Of a stretch of 64,000 bases of DNA, positions 60,611 to 64,000 are shown one piece after another (positions within the stretch are counted from its first letter, which is position 1; every line of letters begins with the position of its first letter). The notes under the pieces are model-generated. The model saw nothing but the letters and a program-made list of their open reading frames with translations. It made no database searches and was not told where the DNA came from. The stretch comes from an uncultured bacterium. GTDB taxonomy: Bacteria > Myxococcota_A > Polyangia > Polyangiales > Houyiibacteriaceae. A program made the position numbers and the translations under genes. The stretch is taken from the NCBI GenBank assembly GCA_938024995.1, contig CALJDU010000048.1, forward strand, positions 5,001 through 69,000. Direction: 5' to 3'.

Positions 60611-61555
60611 ATGGTCGAGAAGAGGCACTATCCTTTCATGAGGGGGTTCTTTGCGGTCACGGACTACGATTGGTGGAAGTGCCTCGCGGAAGAACGACAT
60701 GACGACGTCAACTTTTGGAAGCCCTCGACGCGAAGGGTCCATCTCGCTCTCGGGTCACCGTTCTTCTTCAAACTCAAAGCACCGCATCGCGCTGTCGGTG
60801 GCTATGGGTACTTCGCCGGATACTCCATCCTTCCTGAATGGCTCGCTTGGGAGATTTTCGACAAAGCGAACGGCGTCAGCTCTCGGAAAGAACTTCAGAC
60901 ACGTTTGGCGTCCATTCGAAGAGGCGCACGCATTTCCCCGTCAACGCAGATCGGATGCCTCCTGATCAGCGAGCCTCACTTCTTTCGAGAAGATGAATGG
61001 GTTACGGCTCCTGCAGACTGGCCCATCCGCACGCAAGGCGGCAAAGGCTACGCCTTGGACTCCGGCGAGGGCGAGCGGGTGTGGCAGGAATGCCTCGCTC
61101 GCACTTCAGACCATCGCGCGACGAACGGTCGCCTAGGCGAGCACGCTGCAGAATCCACCGAGCGCTACGGCACGCTTCAAGTCGTACGTCCGCGACTTGG
61201 ACAAAGCGGTTTCCGCCTTCGTGTACTGGACGCTTACGGCTTCGCATGTGCAGTCACTGGTGAGCACTCGCTTCCGGTTGTTGACGCGGCACACATCAAG
61301 CCATTCGCGGACGGTGGTACACATCAGATCTCCAACGGAGTCACTCTCCGCGCCGATCTCCACAGGCTGTTTGATCGCGGCTACATCACGTTCGACGAGC
61401 AACGAAGATTGGTCGTGAGCTCACGGCTTCGGGAGGAGTTCGACAATGGGAAGGTCTACTACGAGATGAGCGGAAGAACATTGGCAGCCGTCGATGCAGA
61501 CGCGAGTTCTGACAGCTCGCTGCTTTGGCACCGTACCCATCGGTACGTTGGGTAG
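60611..61555 (+). CDS. HNH endonuclease with PUA/EVE-like N-terminal domain
   Basis: 314 residues; a later ATG (MRGFFAVT) is an alternative start. The C-terminal HNH fold has CAVTGEHSLPVVDAAHIKPF, then GGTHQISNGVTLRADLHRLF, with His228, Asn242 and His251 as the metal and catalytic residues. The N-terminal ~160 residues contain HLALGSPFFFKLKAPHRAVG, GYGYFAGY, WLAWEIFDKANG, a pattern I associate with EVE/PUA-like readers of modified bases in restriction enzymes. Zinc-type Cys is at CAVTG. It is 5 bases before a helicase gene, so the two are probably one operon. Predicted role: restriction of modified foreign DNA, inferred from domains. Confidence 0.85.
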   Translation: MVEKRHYPFMRGFFAVTDYDWWKCLAEERHDDVNFWKPSTRRVHLALGSPFFFKLKAPHRAVGGYGYFAGYSILPEWLAWEIFDKANGVSSRKELQTRLASIRRGARISPSTQIGCLLISEPHFFREDEWVTAPADWPIRTQGGKGYALDSGEGERVWQECLARTSDHRATNGRLGEHAAESTERYGTLQVVRPRLGQSGFRLRVLDAYGFACAVTGEHSLPVVDAAHIKPFADGGTHQISNGVTLRADLHRLFDRGYITFDEQRRLVVSSRLREEFDNGKVYYEMSGRTLAAVDADASSDSSLLWHRTHRYVG

Positions 61556-61560
61556 TCGCG

Positions 61561-64000
61561 GTGGGAACCAAGAACGAACATGACTCGCTCGCAGAGGGCC
61601 TCTACGAACAGCTGGTCTCAGCGCGGCTCAAAGAGAAGCTGACCGCCTCGCAACTCGAACCCCGCCTCGCCCCACTCGACGAAAACCAGCAGCACGTTCT
61701 CGCGCAGCATGTTCATGACCTCTTGCTGCGAGCGCTACGAGACACCAAAGACCTCGATCGGCAAGTCACCCTCGCCAACGACCTCGTCGCGACTCTTGCC
61801 AAGAGCACATCTGCTGTGGGTTCCGATGAAGCGATCACGACTGAGCTATTGCTCTCGCTGAGCTCGAAGAAGAGCATCGGACTCGGCGACGGCGAGATCC
61901 AAAGGCCGCGGTTGCCGGTGAGCCATAGCGACATGCTCATGAACGGTCGTCGCGACTTGAGTCTGCTCGCACTTCTTCGGAGCGAGCTCCCGTCTGCCGA
62001 TCGCGTTGACGTGATCATGGCGTTCATCAAGTGGACCGGCTTTGTCGAACTGCGCGACTCGTTTCGCAATTTGCTTGGGCGCGGTCGTCCACTCCGGATC
62101 TTGACCACGACCTACATGCGCGCCACCGAGCCTCAGGCGCTCGAAGCGCTGTACGAACTCGGGGCCGAGATCCGCGTCAGCTACGACAGCCACGCCACCC
62201 GCCTCCACGCCAAGGCATGGCTCTTCCATCGCGACTCGGGCTACTCGACTGCTGTTGTGGGTTCGAGCAACCTGTCGAAAGCCGCGCTACGCGATGGGCG
62301 TGAGTGGAATGTCCGGCTCACGGAGATCGGAGACCGCGTGGTCGTTCGCAAGGTCAAGACGGCCTTCGAGCAGTACTGGTCCGACGGGACGTTTGAGCCG
62401 TACGACCGAGAGCGCTATCGCGACGCCGTTGCACAAACGCGCACAGTGGACTTCGGACGCGATGTCCTCGCGGGCTTCGCTCGTCTTTCGCCCTACCCGC
62501 ATCAGCAAGCCGTGCTCGACGCGCTTGCCTCCGAACGCGAGCGGGGACACACGCGCAACCTCATAGTCGCCGCAACGGGAACCGGGAAGACGGTCACTGC
62601 CGCACTCGACTACGCACGACTCGAAGGCCAGCCCAGTCTCCTCTTTGTGGCCCACCGCTACGAGATCCTTCAGCAAAGCCGAAGCACCTTTCAGGCAGCG
62701 CTCCACGATGGGAACTTCGGAGAACTCCAGGCGCGAGGTGAGCGACCCATCGAAGGTCGTCATGTGTTTGCCTCCATCCAGTCGCTAAATGCCAACCAGC
62801 TTTCGCGGCTCGCTCCCGACGCTTTTGATGTCGTGATCGTCGACGAGTTTCACCACGCCGCCGCACCGACCTATCGGGCGCTCCTGGAACATCTCAAACC
62901 CAAGATCCTCGTCGGCCTCACCGCGACCCCGGAACGGGCTGACGGCCAGTCGATCCTTGGCTTCTTCGATGGTCGCGTCGCTGCGGAGGGTCGTTTATGG
63001 GAAGCGCTCGACGAAGGACTACTTTCACCGTTTCAGTACTTCATGCTCACGGACACCGTCGATGTGAGCGACGTCGACTTTCGTAAAGGGCGCTACGACA
63101 TCGCGTCGCTTGAGAGCCTCGTTACTGGAGACGAAGCGCGCGCACGGCACATCCTCGCCGCAGTCCATGACCACGTTCGCGACGGAACCGAGATGAAGGC
63201 GCTCGGCTTCTGCGTTTCGGTCAAGCACGCCGAGTACATGGCCGAGTACTTCACGCGTCATGGCATTCCTTCCGAGGCGGTCTCCGGGAAGACGAAGAGC
63301 GACGTGAGAGCACGCGCCATCACCAAGCTGACAAAGGGCCAACTCGCGTGTCTGTTTACCGTCGACCTCTTCAACGAAGGCGTCGACATTCCCGTCGTCG
63401 ATACGGTCCTTTTCCTCCGTCCGACCGAAAGCGCGACTGTCTTCATGCAGCAACTCGGTCGCGGTCTGCGTCGTCATGAAACCAAGTCGTGCCTCACCGC
63501 GCTCGACTTCGTGGGTCACGGACGCTGCGAACGCTTCGACCTGAAGCTTCGCGCGCTAGTCGGCGGAGGCACACGCAAGGAGCTCACCGACGCTATCGAA
63601 AGAGGTTTCCCTACGCTCCCGTCGGGCTGCTCGATCCACCTCGAAGAAGTCCCGAGAACCGTATTGCTCGAGAATCTTAGACGGACGCTCGGGTCGTGGG
63701 CACGCCTCGCCGACGATCTCACCGAAGACATGTCGCTCGACGACTTCCTCCGGCGAAGCGAAACGGCTCTTCCGGACCTCTACAAACCCGGGAAGACGTT
63801 CTCCGAACTTCGCGCGGTCAAGGGATACGGAAGCGCGCCCGAGAAAAGTGCACTCACTCGAGCGCTTCCGCGCACGCTCCATGTCGACGACGCCGAGCGC
63901 CTGGATGCGTGGACGCAATGGCTCGCATCACCGTCGCCACCCAAACTCGACCGCGACGACGTCAACCAAGCGATGCTCTTTGCGGCGTTCGGCCAAGCCC
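61561..64000 (+). CDS. PLD-nuclease + superfamily-2 helicase defence-type protein (cut by window edge)
   Basis: Open for 813 codons from a GTG to the right edge. After ~85 helical residues, a PLD-family nuclease domain shows His216-x-Lys in RLHAKAWLF and then Gly-Ser-x-Asn (VVGSSNLSKAAL), the HKD/HxK catalytic motif. The SF2 helicase follows: Walker A ATGTGKT (Lys343), DEFHH (near 428), GLTATPER, and motif VI QQLGRGLRR (near 631-638). The region after it (TLPSGCSIHLEEVP) matches the start of the DUF3427-type tail found in this class. HNH, PLD and helicase together suggest DNA degradation in phage defence. Mokosh-type and DISARM systems use related parts, but this order differs. Confidence 0.88.
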   Translation, partial: MGTKNEHDSLAEGLYEQLVSARLKEKLTASQLEPRLAPLDENQQHVLAQHVHDLLLRALRDTKDLDRQVTLANDLVATLAKSTSAVGSDEAITTELLLSLSSKKSIGLGDGEIQRPRLPVSHSDMLMNGRRDLSLLALLRSELPSADRVDVIMAFIKWTGFVELRDSFRNLLGRGRPLRILTTTYMRATEPQALEALYELGAEIRVSYDSHATRLHAKAWLFHRDSGYSTAVVGSSNLSKAALRDGREWNVRLTEIGDRVVVRKVKTAFEQYWSDGTFEPYDRERYRDAVAQTRTVDFGRDVLAGFARLSPYPHQQAVLDALASERERGHTRNLIVAATGTGKTVTAALDYARLEGQPSLLFVAHRYEILQQSRSTFQAALHDGNFGELQARGERPIEGRHVFASIQSLNANQLSRLAPDAFDVVIVDEFHHAAAPTYRALLEHLKPKILVGLTATPERADGQSILGFFDGRVAAEGRLWEALDEGLLSPFQYFMLTDTVDVSDVDFRKGRYDIASLESLVTGDEARARHILAAVHDHVRDGTEMKALGFCVSVKHAEYMAEYFTRHGIPSEAVSGKTKSDVRARAITKLTKGQLACLFTVDLFNEGVDIPVVDTVLFLRPTESATVFMQQLGRGLRRHETKSCLTALDFVGHGRCERFDLKLRALVGGGTRKELTDAIERGFPTLPSGCSIHLEEVPRTVLLENLRRTLGSWARLADDLTEDMSLDDFLRRSETALPDLYKPGKTFSELRAVKGYGSAPEKSALTRALPRTLHVDDAERLDAWTQWLASPSPPKLDRDDVNQAMLFAAFGQA

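Noticed and set aside
1..64000. tRNA, rRNA, riboswitch or integrase genes
   Set aside because: Read through on both strands; no cloverleaf, 16S/23S core or recombinase motif was recognised. A covariance-model search would be decisive.

Overview
The window is high-GC DNA that looks like a chromosome segment of a myxobacterium (Myxococcota, probably Sandaracinaceae/Polyangia-like). This rests on the gene repertoire, not on a marker-gene comparison. It carries many single-domain lipoproteins with Asp/Thr-rich tethers, a protein with calcium-binding thrombospondin-3 repeats, DUF4215-type Cys-rich repeats and a MYXO-CTERM-like tail, two Hanks-type Ser/Thr kinases paired with TPR/PEGA proteins, MopE-like metal-binding motifs, and several GTG or TTG starts. 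No tRNA, rRNA, CRISPR array, transposase or integrase was found.

Left part (1-15.8 kb): a transglutaminase-like secreted protein truncated by the window edge, an RseP-type intramembrane protease, two unrecognised genes, a ~1700-residue lipoprotein built from three ~390-residue modules, a TSP3/Cys-rich MYXO-CTERM protein divergent from it, a repeat-tether lipoprotein, a DUF501 protein, a DUF2752 membrane protein and a collagen-like lipoprotein ending in a clear terminator. From 15.8 to 17.55 kb lies a cluster of dispersed hairpin-containing intergenic repeats around a small lipoprotein gene.

Middle part (17.5-43.3 kb): a housekeeping and signalling stretch. It holds era-der (ribosome-assembly GTPases), an Lgt-like membrane protein overlapping an FGE-fold protein, a lipoprotein, two kinase/TPR-PEGA pairs, a TerB-like plus PPP-phosphatase fusion, transketolase, an alkaline-phosphatase-fold membrane protein, a bifunctional salicylyl/anthraniloyl-CoA monooxygenase-reductase, a C-type-lectin lipoprotein, and the translation cluster bL25-pth-S6-S18-L9 with a strong terminator.

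Right part (43.3-64 kb): an EDVA-repeat lipoprotein, a large lipoprotein with a possible papain-fold domain, tadA, an NTF2-like protein, a cupin, a TadE/TadG-type pair, a quinone oxidoreductase, an NRDE/TANGO2 protein and a small membrane protein. These are followed by an 1842-residue RHS lipoprotein with a candidate PD-(D/E)xK C-terminal toxin, then a degenerate duplicate of that toxin's tail, another lipoprotein, a pair of ~135-bp direct repeats, and a two-gene candidate defence operon. That operon encodes an HNH endonuclease with a PUA/EVE-like N-terminus and a PLD-nuclease/superfamily-2 helicase that runs off the right edge.

The most interesting accessory segment is 53.3-64 kb: a polymorphic-toxin locus with an orphan tail module, beside a putative restriction-type pair preceded by direct repeats.
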